Assembly (NCBI GenBank): GCA_018105865.1
Contig: CM030842.1
Location: 10,539,323 to 10,603,322, forward strand
Direction: 5' to 3'
Length of the DNA: 64,000 nt
DNA from: Metaphire vulgaris
Taxonomy: Eukaryota; Annelida; Clitellata; Crassiclitellata; Megascolecidae
In this document: piece after piece, positions 44,665 through 55,908 of the stretch
Layout of the letters: each line of letters opens with the position of its first letter
Position numbering within the stretch: position 1 is the stretch's first letter
Made by a program: the position numbers and the translations under genes
Notes under the pieces: model-generated
Databases searched by the model: none
Told to the model about the DNA's origin: nothing
Seen by the model: only the letters and a program-made list of their open reading frames with translations

Positions 44665-45769
44665 GAGACCCACCGCTACGCGGCGCTGGAAGTCGTCGCA
44701 CAATACTTAACCTCGATCTCCGTGACGGCAACTCTCGGGCAAGCGTCGATTGTGGGAAGAACCACTTTCCTAGTCACATCGTGTACACTGTACACCATTG
44801 CGACGTCAAATTATATTATTCATTTTCGGGCCTAAACTGGTCTTGAGATTCGCACAAAACCGGCGAGAATTGCTTTCAGCTCAAAGGCGGAGGTGTGATT
44901 GCCGATGTGCTGGCATTTAGCCTAAAAATATGCTCCTAATGTCAAAATTTTATTCTAATATATAACCATAAATTTTGTCGGGGCTACGGCGCCAGATCCC
45001 TCAGGAGTGCTCACTACGCTCTTCAGTTCAGACCCCCTAGTGACCTAGTCGCATCTGGAAGTGTCGGTCTATATTGACACCTTGGTGCCCCCTATTCTGG
45101 AACTCATGTTGCGCCATTGCAAAGACCGATTTAGTTATTCTTATTCTTCCTATATACTGCAATATGTCTATCGAATCTCATTTACCGCCACAAAACATTT
45201 TTGCACAGTTTAATATCCTGTATTAGTGTGCACATTTTTCGATAATTAATTAACCAAATTGTTTCGACTCGCTGCTGCTGGCAAACTTAAGGAAATTTTA
45301 TTGCGGGAAGAAATTGAAGAATCAATTAGCAGCTAATCACTTATGTAATAATGAAAGTTGAACCAAAATTTGATCCCACCAAATTTCGCGTTAGTCGGCG
45401 TTACCTGCCAACATTCTCACTTTCAAACGCTAGTTTAAAATCAACAGAATTATTAATATCAACTGATGCTTGTGCCAACCGCTGGGTGGAATGATAACCA
45501 AAACTGGCCGACCTTTTTGGGACTATCAAGAGCTGTCCTGTACGTAAAAGCACTGACCAATTATTAAGACGTCGGTACACACGCAACCCTTAGAGGCCTG
45601 CTATAAACAGTCAGAATTTAAAAAAAACAGCAAAATTATTAACTATTTTAAAAATAGTTGATAGGTAATAGTCGATATTAACTATTTTTAAAATGGTTGA
45701 TAGGAAAATTGAAAATCAGAATAGAAGCATCAAAGCACTTTCATGATCCTAAGCAGGCATCAAGGTCAT
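44665..45769. other. Unassigned spacer
   Basis: No exon or paired ends recognised. gggcctaaactggtcttgag at 44830 echoes text near 58100 and may be an old repeat. Confidence 0.3.
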
Positions 45770-45955
45770 CAGTGGCGGTTCCACGTGGGGGATGAGTGGG
45801 GAGAATGCATCCCCTCCCACCGGACTTTTTTTGCTTGTGAAACCTATTTTGGGGCAAAAGTCCAGTAAAACTACGGGGAAAAACCGGATGACCTTTTTTG
45901 CTTGTCAACCTATTTTTGGATAAAATTCCCTTTTGTCAGCATTTTTCCGTCACTG
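45770..45955. mobile_element. hAT MITE, CAGTGGCGGTTCCACG end, exact TSD
   Basis: CAGTGGCGGTTCCACGTGGG on the left and a right end TTTTTCCGTCACTG. Exact duplication AAGGTCAT (45762-45769, 45956-45963). Two reverse motif copies (45829, 45889). Confidence 0.85.
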
Positions 45956-45963
45956 AAGGTCAT

Positions 45964-46774
45964 GACTATGGCACTGACATAGTACACTGTAGACAAGCGT
46001 TTCAATCAATCAAACAATCAAACTGGCTACTTATATTGCGCCTGTGAAATACTGTTTCCAAGCGCATTACATCGTTCACAAATCAATGAGGAACGGGAGA
46101 TGTCGGTCTTAGAAAAACCGTTCAAATGGTACGAAGAGTCGCTGCCTTGGCGAAATCGGGCGATGAACCCCGAAGAAGGCGGTTCGCCGCAAGAAGACGT
46201 TCCATTGAAGGGTTAGCGAAACGCAGAAGAAAGGATGTCGAAGGACCGCATAGAATCCATAGATGTTGAGAGAGATTCTCCGCGTGGTGAAATCAGACGG
46301 CAAATTTCTGAGGGCGGTCTTCTGCGAAACGGTAATCCATCGTCGCACTTGACAGAACCGACGAGAGATGGAACTCCGCCCGAGGACCGGAACAGTCGTT
46401 GCCCATATAGCCTGTGAAAACTACGTCGACGTGCTGGCGGCTGAGATAAGATGGCGTACCAACCACGAATGTACCGAGCGACATAAATCCTATCCGTCAA
46501 GCGCAGAGACGGTCGCCGAACTCTTCGAAAACGGCAAGTAGGCGACAAACCGTGCGATTAGAGCAAAAATTATTAAGCGCAAGACGTCGGTAAAACTGCC
46601 AAGAAGCGGCGATATTCCGAAGCACGTACAAGCAGCCAAAATGGCGCTATCGGAAATACAGTGTTCATTGCTGGTCTGCAATCCCACTAAAGACCATAAA
46701 TCCCTCCCACAAAGTCTGAAGATGGAAGACTCTAATAATTCTTAAAGTTCAGAACAAAATTGTATACTCAGGCA
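45964..46774. other. CpG-rich unassigned stretch
   Basis: 46090-46690 is rich in CpG and open in several frames on both strands, but no domain, splice-bounded exon or start is convincing. Confidence 0.3.
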
Positions 46775-46958
46775 CAGTGTTTAATCTAGACTCCTGGACT
46801 CCGGGAGGGAAACTGAAAATACCGGGGAACTGACATAGCCGGGGGAATTTTGCTGGGGCCGCTGTTAGTCCATGTAGTATTCCAAAATTTCCATAGGGAA
46901 TTTGAAATTTCCAGGGAAAGGGCAATTTCCTCCCGGAAACGGCCTAGATTAAACACTG
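46775..46958. mobile_element. hAT MITE, CAGTGTTTAATCTAG ends, exact TSD
   Basis: CAGTGTTTAATCTAGACTCC and GGCCTAGATTAAACACTG are inverted. Exact duplication CTCAGGCA. Ends resemble the 33806 family, but the interior (gggaattt, tttccagggaaa) differs and lacks the shared motif. Confidence 0.92.
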
Positions 46959-46959
46959 C

Positions 46960-47161
46960 TCAGGCATACCATAATATTGGAAATATACCATCATTGTTCG
47001 AATCGTAGAACGAACGCTAAACAAGATTAGTTATCCATAATCTGTTGCCTAATGAACTACGAACAGAGCAGATAGGCATAAGTGATGTTGACCATGTTTA
47101 GTGATGACATTTATATAGTGGTTTTCAGTTTTAACACAGGCTAACTTAGCTTCCTAAATCA

Positions 47162-47216
<55 letters not shown>

Positions 47217-47977
47217 TCGATTTTGATTAACTTTTCGAACGTTCACTTTGCTGTTTCTTGGTGCAAAGTCACTGACTCGGCCATTTACTTGGGCATTTTG
47301 ATGAGTTTATTGTTTTTTTATAATGTTGAGTTCTTTGTCTTTAACTGCTGAGTTTATCTTCGAGTCTATCATCTAAACTCTAAAGGATTTACGAACTTCA
47401 ACAGTTAAAGTGTAAACTCTAGAACCTAGTGACATACGCGTATGTACAGCATAACTAATCCCCGTAAAACCATTCTCGCAATAACTGCGTCGAATTCCCG
47501 CATTCACTTGTTTTTATGCTCCAACAGTTTGCTCATGACGTGGTCTGGATCGATCAGTGCAATCGGATTATCTACCGAAAACACAAGAAAACATCGCCGC
47601 GTCAATACGCAATTGAAATACAGACGGTTAACCCATTCAACCTGCTGCTGGCAAAACAGACCATATTCTTTAACTTGCTGTACAATTAAATTATCCCCGT
47701 TAGATTGCTCCCCGCCGTTTCTGACTGATCTTTCCGACTTGAGCTGACTCTAATTCAATTTGGATTTGGTGCGTCATCGGCTGATGGCCTGGGCATTATG
47801 ATAGTGGCGCCATAGAAATTTCTAGATTGATTGATAATTGCTGATTGAAAACCCGGCTGCTATTAAATCAGATTTTAAGAATAGGCCTACTTGATATGCA
47901 GTAAAAGTTAAGCAACGCTCAGAATTATTTTGGGCGGAGAAAATGCAATGCAGAGTATGGTCGGATTCTCGGGCGAT
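46960..47977. other. Spacer downstream of the aquaporin gene
   Basis: Contains (ATT)n at 47162-47216. No exon recognised. The aquaporin 3' UTR (minus strand) probably lies in the right part. Confidence 0.4.
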
Positions 47978-48124
47978 CTAGTTGTAAAATGTAGACTCAC
48001 GTATTCCTGGATGTTCTTCTGGAACTTCTGGAAGGCGTTTTTCGAAGCGCTCTTTCACGGTAACAACTACCAGATAGAACAACGATCCGAAAATGGCTCC
48101 GATGTAGGGACCGACCCAATACAC
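47978..48124 (-). CDS. Aquaporin exon 5 (TM6 and C-terminus)
   Basis: Acceptor ttttgtgcag|GTG TAT TGG. Encodes VYWVGPYIGAIFGSLFYLVV and the charged tail KERFEKRLPEVPEEH..., ending with TAA or similar at 47978-47980. A 21-bp minisatellite abuts the acceptor on its intron side. Confidence 0.9.
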   Translation of the reverse strand: MYWVGPYIGAIFGSLFYLVVVTVKERFEKRLPEVPEEHPGIRESTFYN

Positions 48125-49733
48125 CTGCACAAAACGACGATACACCTGGGCGATAAGACAATACACTTGCACAATGGGACAATGCGCCTCCATAAAAGAA
48201 CAAAACACACGAACAAATGGACAACACGCCGACGCAAAACAATATACCTGTAGGAAAAAACAATAAAAATAAGCAAAAGTACAATATTTCTATACAAAAA
48301 GACAACGCACCTGAACTAAATGACAGTATACCTGGAAGAAAAGACAATGTACGCGCACAAAAGGACAATGCACCTGCATTAAAGGACAACATACCCACAC
48401 AAAAAGACAAAGCACCTTCTCAAAAGGACAACACACCTACGCAAAAATTTAAGGACAATATTATACGCAACTCGACGCAATTAAGTGGATTACGACGAAG
48501 CTAGTCATTAGCAATCCTACACCGATATTGCACGATTCTCTGAGATCTAACTGATGAGGATTGAGATAATGAGACTAAAACGAAAACTTTAAGCAGAATA
48601 TCTTCACGAAAAATATATTAGAACATAATTTCTGCTTGTGTTCAAAATGCATTCAAGTGCAACACTTTCAAGAGAATTTGACCGTTTCCTGAAGTGATTA
48701 TTTATTATCATGCTAATGACTAAAGCATCAATATGTGTCATATGCCTATTAATTAGCCTATAATGCGTTAATCATAATGCGTGAGAGCAGGATAATAGGT
48801 AATAAATAGGTTTATCGCAAGATCATTTAACAGCTCTACGCCGACGAATGCTTAACTGCTCGTCGCCGTTAACTGTTAAGCCGCAAGCGTAGTCTCCTGC
48901 CAAATACGGATTGTACAGTACCGGTAAGTCGTTATAGAACAAATGTCATCTTAGAACGTAAGTCAACAGCCATCGAATACTTACCCAGTGATGTTCGAAG
49001 TCTCCCGTGATGACCGCTGGTCCAAATGGAACGAGTGGATTCTGGGTTCCTCCGGTGTGCGTTCCCTATTTAATAATAACAATCCCACGCTGAGTCAATT
49101 TGAGCCATTTCAACCTATGTGTCCACGTGTAGGCCTAATCGTTTGTCTGCACTTTCTTTATATTCCTTAAAAGTAGAAATCGTTTGATATTGTTTGATCG
49201 TAATATCAAATAGTTTAATATATATATATATATATACTATATATATATCAGATAGACAATTAGTTAGGAATATTCGAGGGTTTTGGAAAACCTTGCTTCC
49301 ATTTAGTAGTTTGTCTTTCGTCTCAACTTCCCAAAAGTTGAGGATCAGTTAGAAATAGAGACAATAATATTTTGAGACTAAGATGGAAATCAACCGACAA
49401 ATCAACCGACGAATGCTTTTATCCGATATATAAATATATATATATATATATATAATTCCACTCTCTCCCTCTCTCCTCGCTGTCTCCCTGCCTTTCTGTC
49501 TGTCTCTGTGTGTCTGTCTCCGTGTGTCTGTTTCTGTCTGTCTGTCTCAGTCTGTCTTTTGCATTTTTCATAACAATCGTCTGTCAACACATTTACATTA
49601 TGCTTTTTAAGATTTGGAAATTCATACTAAAACAAGCCTCTTTCTATTCTCAATGTCCTCCTTAGTCTGTCTTACTGCGCACGTGCGCGTGTGTGTGTGC
49701 GCGCGCATAAAGGGGAAGTGTATTAGCATCCAT

Positions 49734-49806
<73 letters not shown>

Positions 49807-50311
49807 AGTGAGGCTGATATACAGTAGAGCACTGACTGCTGCGAAGATTCCAGTCCCGATGTTCCAGGCGATGGGAAGACTGGGCAGCAGCGACGGTTTT
49901 CCCTTTGGGTTCGTGCACATCAGAGCAACGAAGAGCAGGTTGAAGGTGAGGATCGCTTCGATGACCATTCCGTGGACGGGAACAAGACCAGGACCGGGTT
50001 TCAGCGCTTGAAAAGTCTGTTGATTCTTTTCCGGCGAAAGACTTCAATCAAGACAACCAAGTTCGTGTAAAGTGAAAAGTAGGCACGGTAATATTTACGG
50101 CAGCTAAATATTTGTACCATCATCAGCCGATGTTCTAGATAATATATATTGAGGCGCTATAGAAATTTGTCGATTGATTGGAAGGCTATGAACAAAGTTG
50201 TCATAGTTACATGATCATCTCCAACTCAATATGTCTAAGAACGCGGTCTTTGTGAGACTTTAAGCCCAATATCTAGTTTTCAAAAATCCTCACCAAATGA
50301 GTATTTGTCAT

Positions 50312-50409
<98 letters not shown>

Positions 50410-51611
50410 GTGTTTATTCTAGCTACTTTAACATGGGGGATTTTGAAATGTTTGGGGCAAGGTCTGAGTCTCCAAAAACCTTGACAAGCAAAAAGAGGTA
50501 ATCCTTCCATCCTACCTTATATTTTTTACCCTTCTCAAATGCCCTGACAAGCAAAAAATTGTCATCCTTATTTTTCTCCTCTCCAAAAAGCAAAAAACCC
50601 CCTCGTCACACTTTTGAGGAGAAATTTCCATCCCCCAGCCAACATATACATTTTTTTGTGGAGGGGATTTTAAAACTGCACAGAGAAAAATTTGTGTAAC
50701 GTTACGATGAATTTAAGTGTAAATGTCACCTTAGTCGAGTAACCTACTTGTAACGTTACACCAGGTTACACTGAAGTGTATACCGAGAAAATTTTGTGTA
50801 ACGTTACGATTAATTTAAGTGTAAATGTTACCCTAGTCGAGTAACCTATAGTGTGGCGAAATCAGAAAATAGCAGTGAAAAGAATTAATAATCAATAATA
50901 AATAAGCCTGAGGTCCTATAGAAATAATACATAGATGATAATTACCCAAATAGCGTAGAGAAACAAAGAAACAAGTATTCTGTATATGGCGCAAAACGTT
51001 AAGGAAAGGGAGCAATATTAGGATAGTGAGTTTAGCACACCTTTCTATCGCCGGTTTAGAACTCCCTAAATAGCGGTACAGATTTAGCATGCAACGCAAT
51101 ATTAATATATTAAATATAACCCTACTTTTGCTTTCTGTGTAAACTTACTCTTTGCTTTGTTATGTTGCTTTGTACTTTTGTATATTGTATGTATCCACTA
51201 TTCCACTTTAAAACAATTTGAAACTTAAATCAAGTTTTCCCGAATTTACACCAAGGCATGGTGTCAACTTTACACAATGTTAATGTAACCCTACTCCTGC
51301 TTTCGGGGTAAATTTACTCCAAAATTTGGGGTTAACTTACACCAAGTTTTCCCGAGGTTACACCAAAGCATGGTGTCAACCTTACACCTGGTTCGCGTTT
51401 GAGTACACCATCGCTTGGTGTAAGGTTACACCAAGCGATGATGGCAGCTGAATTACCACCAAGTCTTGGTGTAACGTTACACAACTTTTTTCTGTGTGGG
51501 GAGGAATTCCCAGAGAAGGCCTAGAATAAACACTGTATAATATGTATATATATAGTATTATAATGCTAGAGTTGTATATATATATATATATAGTATTATA
51601 ATGCTAGAGTT

Positions 51612-51659
<48 letters not shown>

Positions 51660-53791
51660 CATATGAAACAGGGCTACATTAGGGTACCTGATTTCGTTGA
51701 ATGGCCAATGGTCACCTCTCCTAGTAATAATAACCGTGTTCTTCGTGGTCGGTTAACTTCAGAAGACAGAGTTGCGCAAATATGTGAAATCGAAAAAAAT
51801 GATGGAAGTGGAGCATATTTAATACGAAAGTAAAATTAATCTACTGAAGTACATCGGTGTACAGTCTCTTGATCTCTTACTAGAACGCGGCTTTACTTCC
51901 TGCGACGCATCCTCCAATCTCGACTCCAGAATACAGGACAGCTGCCAACAATCAAATAGCACGCTTTAATGGTCGTGAATTCGTTCACTCAATGGGGGCG
52001 GGAAGTTAGCCGAGTGGACGTTAGAACAGAAGGTTGCGAGCTCGATACTCGCAAGAGTCCTAAAGTCGACTCTGCCTTACTCGCTAGAGGGCGGTGGTAG
52101 AAATGAGGAGCAACATTAAACTGCGAAGTAAAACGCGAGTATGGAGAAAGAAAGTAATGGCAACCTACCCCAGATTAATGGCTTATACCAGGGTTTCCTA
52201 AACATTTTTGATACGCGGCCCATTTGAGCGGCTTTGTAACGTGCCGCGACCCTAATCTTAGCATGTAATATAAAAAAATAAATGGCAACACAAAAGCTCT
52301 TATTCAATTCGAGTGAAAATAATTGTGACAAACATATTAGGCAGAATTATTCATATTTTGCCACATAAGACGAAAGGAGAGAAATACAGGTTGAAATTTC
52401 TTGAGAATTATCTTTTAAAATATTTTTGCCCGGAACATACCTTTGTTACGTGTCTTAAAAATCCTATGAGTACGTTAACCACCAGGCTCATATCAGGACA
52501 CATAAGAAGTTCCCAAATGTTAGTGAGTTTCAGAGCAAAATGGTCGGAATACGCTTTCCTTGCGTTATTGCGAAATAAAATTAATAATTTTTAAAAGTAC
52601 AGGCCAGGGTTTCCCTAGCTATTTAGAACTGTGCGACTCACGTCAGCGGCTTTGTAACATGTCGTGACCCTGCAACTTATTGTGGACTAAAATTGGATAA
52701 AAGTTTCATAAAACACTAATCATTTTAATATAAGCTGTGCATAGAGGATATTGCAGGCATATAACCTTCCTAGAACCTAAGCCTACTTTTAACTTTCAAG
52801 GCTTGTGACATTGTGGTATTGGTTAGAAATGACACTTTTGAATCTAATTTCGAGCTACCCCACGACCCACTAGACTGAGCCCTGAGGCCCACTTTTGGGT
52901 CGCAACCCACAGTTTGGGAAACACTGGCTTATACCACCTACGTTGCTGATTGCCTAGACCGTAGATAAGCGCCGGAACCCAACTCTCGGACTGGAGAACG
53001 GAACCTACCTTTACCTCTTTTATTCACTCAATAGTTTGCGCGCGTGCGCGTTCGCACACATACACAATATCATTCAGTTTAAGGCAACGCAACTTTGGGT
53101 TTAATTGTACATGAGGAATTTTAGAATGTGACGGCTCCAAAAGCCTCCTGTTCGACACGATTCAGTGTGTTCACATTATACTCTACCTCGTGCACTACTT
53201 TGGCGGTTCAAATGGTCAGTTTCTGAATGTTGCGTGATATATAGACAGTGACATCTCTGGAGCAACATTGGCGCTCAAAAGTCGAGACCTACACAACATG
53301 TAGTATACTGCATTCTCTCCCGATGAAACAATTGAGAAAACTTGAAATAACTAACGAAGTGACGTAATTAAATTATTGATGGCGGAACAGGAAAGGCAAA
53401 CACCTCTGACGAGCGAAATTCTTCCGGCGATGAAGAACCCGAGGCACGCAGCCGGATTGATCGGAGCCCCGGATATCGGACCGTAGGCCTCGATCAGCGT
53501 CATGATGATGAATCCGGCGAACAGTCCGAAGTGCGTTGTGTTCGGTTGGTAGGAGTCCGTCTTCAGCGTCATCATCGCCCACACGAGACAGGCCATGACG
53601 TAGAAGCTGGCCACACACTCGACCACCAGGTCCAGGTAGAAGACCGGGTTCTGAAGATCGTCGACAGACTCTCGTGGGTACAGGAGACGCCTCAGTCTCT
53701 GCAGACTGCACGGATCCGATTTGCGCTTAACAACGGGAACTCGCGATCCACGTTCTCCGGCGCGAAATCCAGAAGACCGCTTCTCCGTCAT
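47978..53791 (-). CDS. Aquaporin (MIP family), five coding exons, NPA / NPL-V
   Basis: Membrane channel for water or small solutes. Exons: 53791-53404, 51941-51881, 50041-49837, 49065-48985, 48124-47978. All junctions are GT..AG and phases agree, giving 293 residues, a normal family length. Basic N-terminus, then TM1 (YLDLVVECVASFYVMACLVW), TM2, loop B SGAPINPA (NPA at 112-114), TM3 (AVLYSGVEIGGCVAGSKAAF), TM4 (GMVIEAILTFNLLFVALMC), TM5 (SLPIAWNIGTGIFAA), loop E TGGTQNPLVPFGPAVI and TM6 (WVYWVGPYIGAIFGSLFYLV). In loop E the box is NPL (227-229), and the arginine that normally follows, part of the selectivity filter, is Val230. AQP11/12-type channels also lack this arginine, but the first box here is canonical, so the subfamily is open. 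Introns hold a GAT repeat, MITEs and a SINE. Confidence 0.9.
48125..48465. repeat. 21-bp minisatellite copying the exon 5 splice acceptor
   Basis: About sixteen units of 21 bp, consensus ATACACCTGCACAAAAGGAC A on the plus strand. On the gene's strand each unit reads like ttttgtgcag|GTGTATTG, the acceptor and first codons of exon 5. The unit is a multiple of three, so long artefact ORFs with 7-residue periodicity appear on both strands. Confidence 0.9.
48985..49065 (-). CDS. Aquaporin exon 4 (loop E)
   Basis: 81 bp between attaaatag|GGA ACG CAC and CAC TGG|gtaagt, phase 0 both sides, 27 residues: GTHTGGTQNPLVPFGPAVIT then GDFEHHW. It carries the altered second box NPL-V. Too short for the ORF list; identified by splice sites and the FGPAVI block. 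Confidence 0.9.
49735..49806. repeat. (GAT)n microsatellite in aquaporin intron
   Basis: About 24 perfect units, 30 bp beyond the exon 3 donor. It makes artefact poly-Met, -His and -Ile ORFs. Confidence 0.98.
49837..50041 (-). CDS. Aquaporin exon 3 (TM4-TM5)
   Basis: Acceptor cttgattgaag|T CTT TCG, donor GCA GCA|gtcagt. The leading T completes the Tyr codon left by exon 2. Encodes LSPEKNQQTFQALKPGPG, then TM4 and TM5. An alternative acceptor, aatcaacag|ACT at 50016, would break the frame with exon 2 (TA+A stop), so 50041 is preferred. Confidence 0.88.
50313..50408. repeat. (CT)n(AT)n microsatellite
   Basis: About 36 CT units followed by about 11 AT units, immediately left of the MITE at 50409. 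Confidence 0.98.
50409..51535. mobile_element. hAT MITE, CAGTGTTTATTCTAG family, copy 2, split
   Basis: agtgtttattctagctactt at the left and GGCCTAGAATAAACACTG at the right, as in 33806-34128, with the same two motif copies (50479, 50545). It has been opened by the 820-bp insertion at 50679-51498. The flanks are TA repeats, so a duplication cannot be judged. Confidence 0.85.
50679..51498. mobile_element. TIR element full of TGTAACGTTACA palindromes
   Basis: Ends CACAGAGAAAAATTTGTGTA and TACACAACTTTTTTCTGTGT G are inverted. The interior repeats gtgtaacgttac, tacaccaag and cttggtgtaa in both orientations more than ten times. Non-coding. Target duplication not clear. Confidence 0.75.
51615..51655. 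repeat. (TA)n microsatellite
   Basis: Long TA run following a duplicated tagtattataatgctagagt phrase at 51555 and 51593. Confidence 0.9.
51881..51941 (-). CDS. Aquaporin exon 2 (TM3)
   Basis: 61 bp between attgttggcag|CT GTC CTG and GCG TTC TA|gtaaga. Phase 1 in, phase 2 out, both matching the neighbouring exons. Encodes AVLYSGVEIGGCVAGSKAAF, which aligns with the third helix after the NPA box. Missed by ORF length limits. Confidence 0.87.
52008..53012 (+). mobile_element. tRNA-derived SINE, copy 3, split by a hAT element
   Basis: The head gggcgggaagttagccgagt ... ggttgcgagctcgatactcg is tRNA-like (A and B boxes). The body runs to 52188, then resumes at 52927 (gcttataccacctacgttgc, tagaccgtagataagcgccg) after a 738-bp hAT insertion. 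Confidence 0.85.
52189..52926. mobile_element. hAT-Charlie-like element, exact TSD
   Basis: CAGGGTTTCCTAAACATTTT and CACAGTTTGGGAAACACTG are inverted. Exact duplication GCTTATAC (52181-52188, 52927-52934). A second internal cagggtttccctagctattt at 52612 suggests a nested or duplicated relative. Confidence 0.9.
53404..53791 (-). CDS. Aquaporin exon 1 (N-terminus, TM1-TM2, first NPA)
   Basis: ATG at 53791, donor GTCAGAG|gtgttt at 53404, 129 codons plus one base. The N-terminus is basic (MTEKRSSGFRAGERG, VVKRKSDP), then two membrane helices and AYGPISGAPINPAACLGFFI. It is GC-richer than its surroundings, as expected for a real exon. Confidence 0.92.
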
Positions 53792-55094
53792 TTCAGCCTC
53801 TTGCGTTCGGCAGACAGAAGATCAGAAGTTATGACCGACTAAAGACAATCCTGCTAATAATAATAATAATACAGAGAAACGTTAATCGCAAAATCCTGGA
53901 TTTTCTATTGTTAATATGTTTGTCATGACCTCAGCTGCAAACGATGGAATCGCATCTTAATGCACAGTCGTAAGATTAAGATTCACGACCTGTTGTAAAG
54001 AACTCCAAAGGAAGGAAATCAAACTACAAACCCAAAACTAATCAAGTAACACACACAAACACACACAAACACACACACGTACAGTTATTATACGCATATA
54101 TTGCAAAATCCTGTAAAGCCCAAATCATTTACAGTGGTTTTTACACATTCTTATTTAGCTGCATGCATACGCCAAACGCGCTTTCTTACTATGTTCTTAC
54201 TTGTGCAATTTTCAACAGGTAATCGGAAGTTGCTATCCTATGACATGTATATCCTGCGATAGATATCCTTGAGCTATCGAATTCACTGATCCAGAAATCA
54301 ATTATTTTAAACAATTTACGATGAAATTCTACGCAATCGTTGAAACACTTTAACGTCTAAGCGCTCATTTGTGCTCGCATGCACTTCTAATGCAACGATA
54401 GGCTCTGTCACACACACACACGCGCGCGAGCACACACACGCACACACACGCACACACATTCTCTTTCTCTCTCTCACACTCTCTCTTTCAAGGTGTAAAT
54501 CTTTTCTATCCCATGGTCTTGCATGAGTGAGCCCGTCTTATGTTGCTAAACATAAAGTGAGACTTCTGTTCTTTCGTCTTTGCTTGAGCTGTTGACTCGA
54601 GTGTTGAGTGCTACCACTATACACTGTAGCAGAACTGTTAACCAGCGGTTAAATTATAATCACACGCAAAGATGCAACAACTATGGTATATGGAAAATCA
54701 TCGCCCTAGTGTCGCCGGAAGAAATCTAGTCTTAAACTCAAGCGTGATCAAATATAGCGCAATATAAGAACAGCGCAGAATCACACTTGATTTACAAAAT
54801 CAGAAATAGCAGACAGTTACACAACGAATGAACAGAAATATCGAATTCGGCAGAGAGGGATCTAAGCAATTTCTTCTTTAACGGAATCGTTTTAGAAAGA
54901 GTTTAGACCTCTAGAGATAATTCTTGCTATAATGTCAGATTCGTAACACAGTTCGTAACCGGCGTAGTTATCGAGTTATTTTTTGAAATCAGTCTGCTTT
55001 TTCTAGAACGCATCAGAGAATGTTTGACATTAATAGGCCTATGCTGATCCAAAAAAATCAATGTGTCAAACATAATTTCAAGACATAACACTCG
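53792..55094. other. Upstream region of the aquaporin gene
   Basis: Promoter side of the gene. Contains (CA)n runs at 54050-54080 and 54410-54460 and no transposon end that I can define. No TATA box was identified with confidence. Confidence 0.35.
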
Positions 55095-55358
55095 AATTCG
55101 AGCGTTGGACCCGGCGCTGATCTCCGGTTTCAGGCAAACAGCAACGCAGGCGGCTTGAGCCATAAGTCTAGAGTAGTTTGTCATTGCTTTCTTCGGACCC
55201 GCGTTTTGTCTGTACAGCCAAAGCTGTCACTTATTTACCTCTAGCGAATGAAGGATGAGTCGAGTCAGTCGACGATTATGCGCTGCGGGAGTCGAACCCG
55301 TTCCGTCAGCGTGTCGCTCTGGCGTGTTACCAATCTGCCATCTTCCCGCCCCGGTTTC
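55095..55358 (-). mobile_element. tRNA-derived SINE, copy 4 (best tRNA head)
   Basis: Read on the minus strand it begins gggcgggaagatggcagatt and carries gggttcgactcccgcagcgc, a perfect B box. The body (gaagaaagcaatgacaaact, agaccggagatcagcgccgg in complement) matches copies at 15700, 21575 and 52008. Confidence 0.88.
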
Positions 55359-55725
55359 CACTAAAAAGCTTTTAAATTCCGAGCACTCCGCGTTAATAGA
55401 AAAATATTATGAGGACTCGAATGCGCATAGACGAAAAATGAGTTTATAGGTGATTCTTAGAGAGGATTTTCTAACTCATTATGGATGCATATAGCGTGAC
55501 GTATAGAAATGGTCAGCAGCTACAGATCGTAGACAGGAGTGGACTATGAACTCAATAAGGACTCTGCTTTCAGTTTTGCTGCCGAGGAAAAGTGTATTTG
55601 CAGCACTTCCTAAAGTGACTGCTCTGAATTGTAGGCCCTACATTCAAAACCAACGATTCATAGCAGAAATTCAGCGTTTCTGAAATTTTCACGAGTCACA
55701 AAGGAACAGAGTATAGACTAACAGC

Positions 55726-55908
55726 CAGTGGCGTCGCCAGGAATTTTGAGTTAGGGGGGCAAAAGGGCTGGCGTGTCATATTCCTTACCCTCACCCCACA
55801 CACCCCTCCACAAAAACGTTCTCACCGGATTTGCGCGAATCTGATAGGTGGTCTGGAGTCAGGTTGGAGGGGCAGTTGCCCCTATTTGCCCCTGTGGCGA
55901 CGCTAATG
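55726..55908. mobile_element. hAT MITE, CAGTGGCGTCGCCAGG ends, exact TSD
   Basis: Left CAGTGGCGTCGCCAGG, right CCTGTGGCGACGCTAATG (inverted core GGCGTCGCCA). Exact duplication CTAACAGC (55718-55725, 55909-55916). Confidence 0.85.

Noticed and set aside
46109..46687. Overlapping ORFs on both strands
   Set aside because: CpG-rich sequence open in many frames with no domain, splice-site support or homology that I recognise.
47997..48504. ORFs with 7-residue repeats (KDNAPAQ-like, GALSFCA-like)
   Set aside because: Created by the 21-bp minisatellite; one runs into aquaporin exon 5 in the wrong frame.
49622..50011. Poly-Met and poly-His ORFs
   Set aside because: (GAT)n microsatellite beside aquaporin exon 3; only 50041-49837 on the minus strand is coding.
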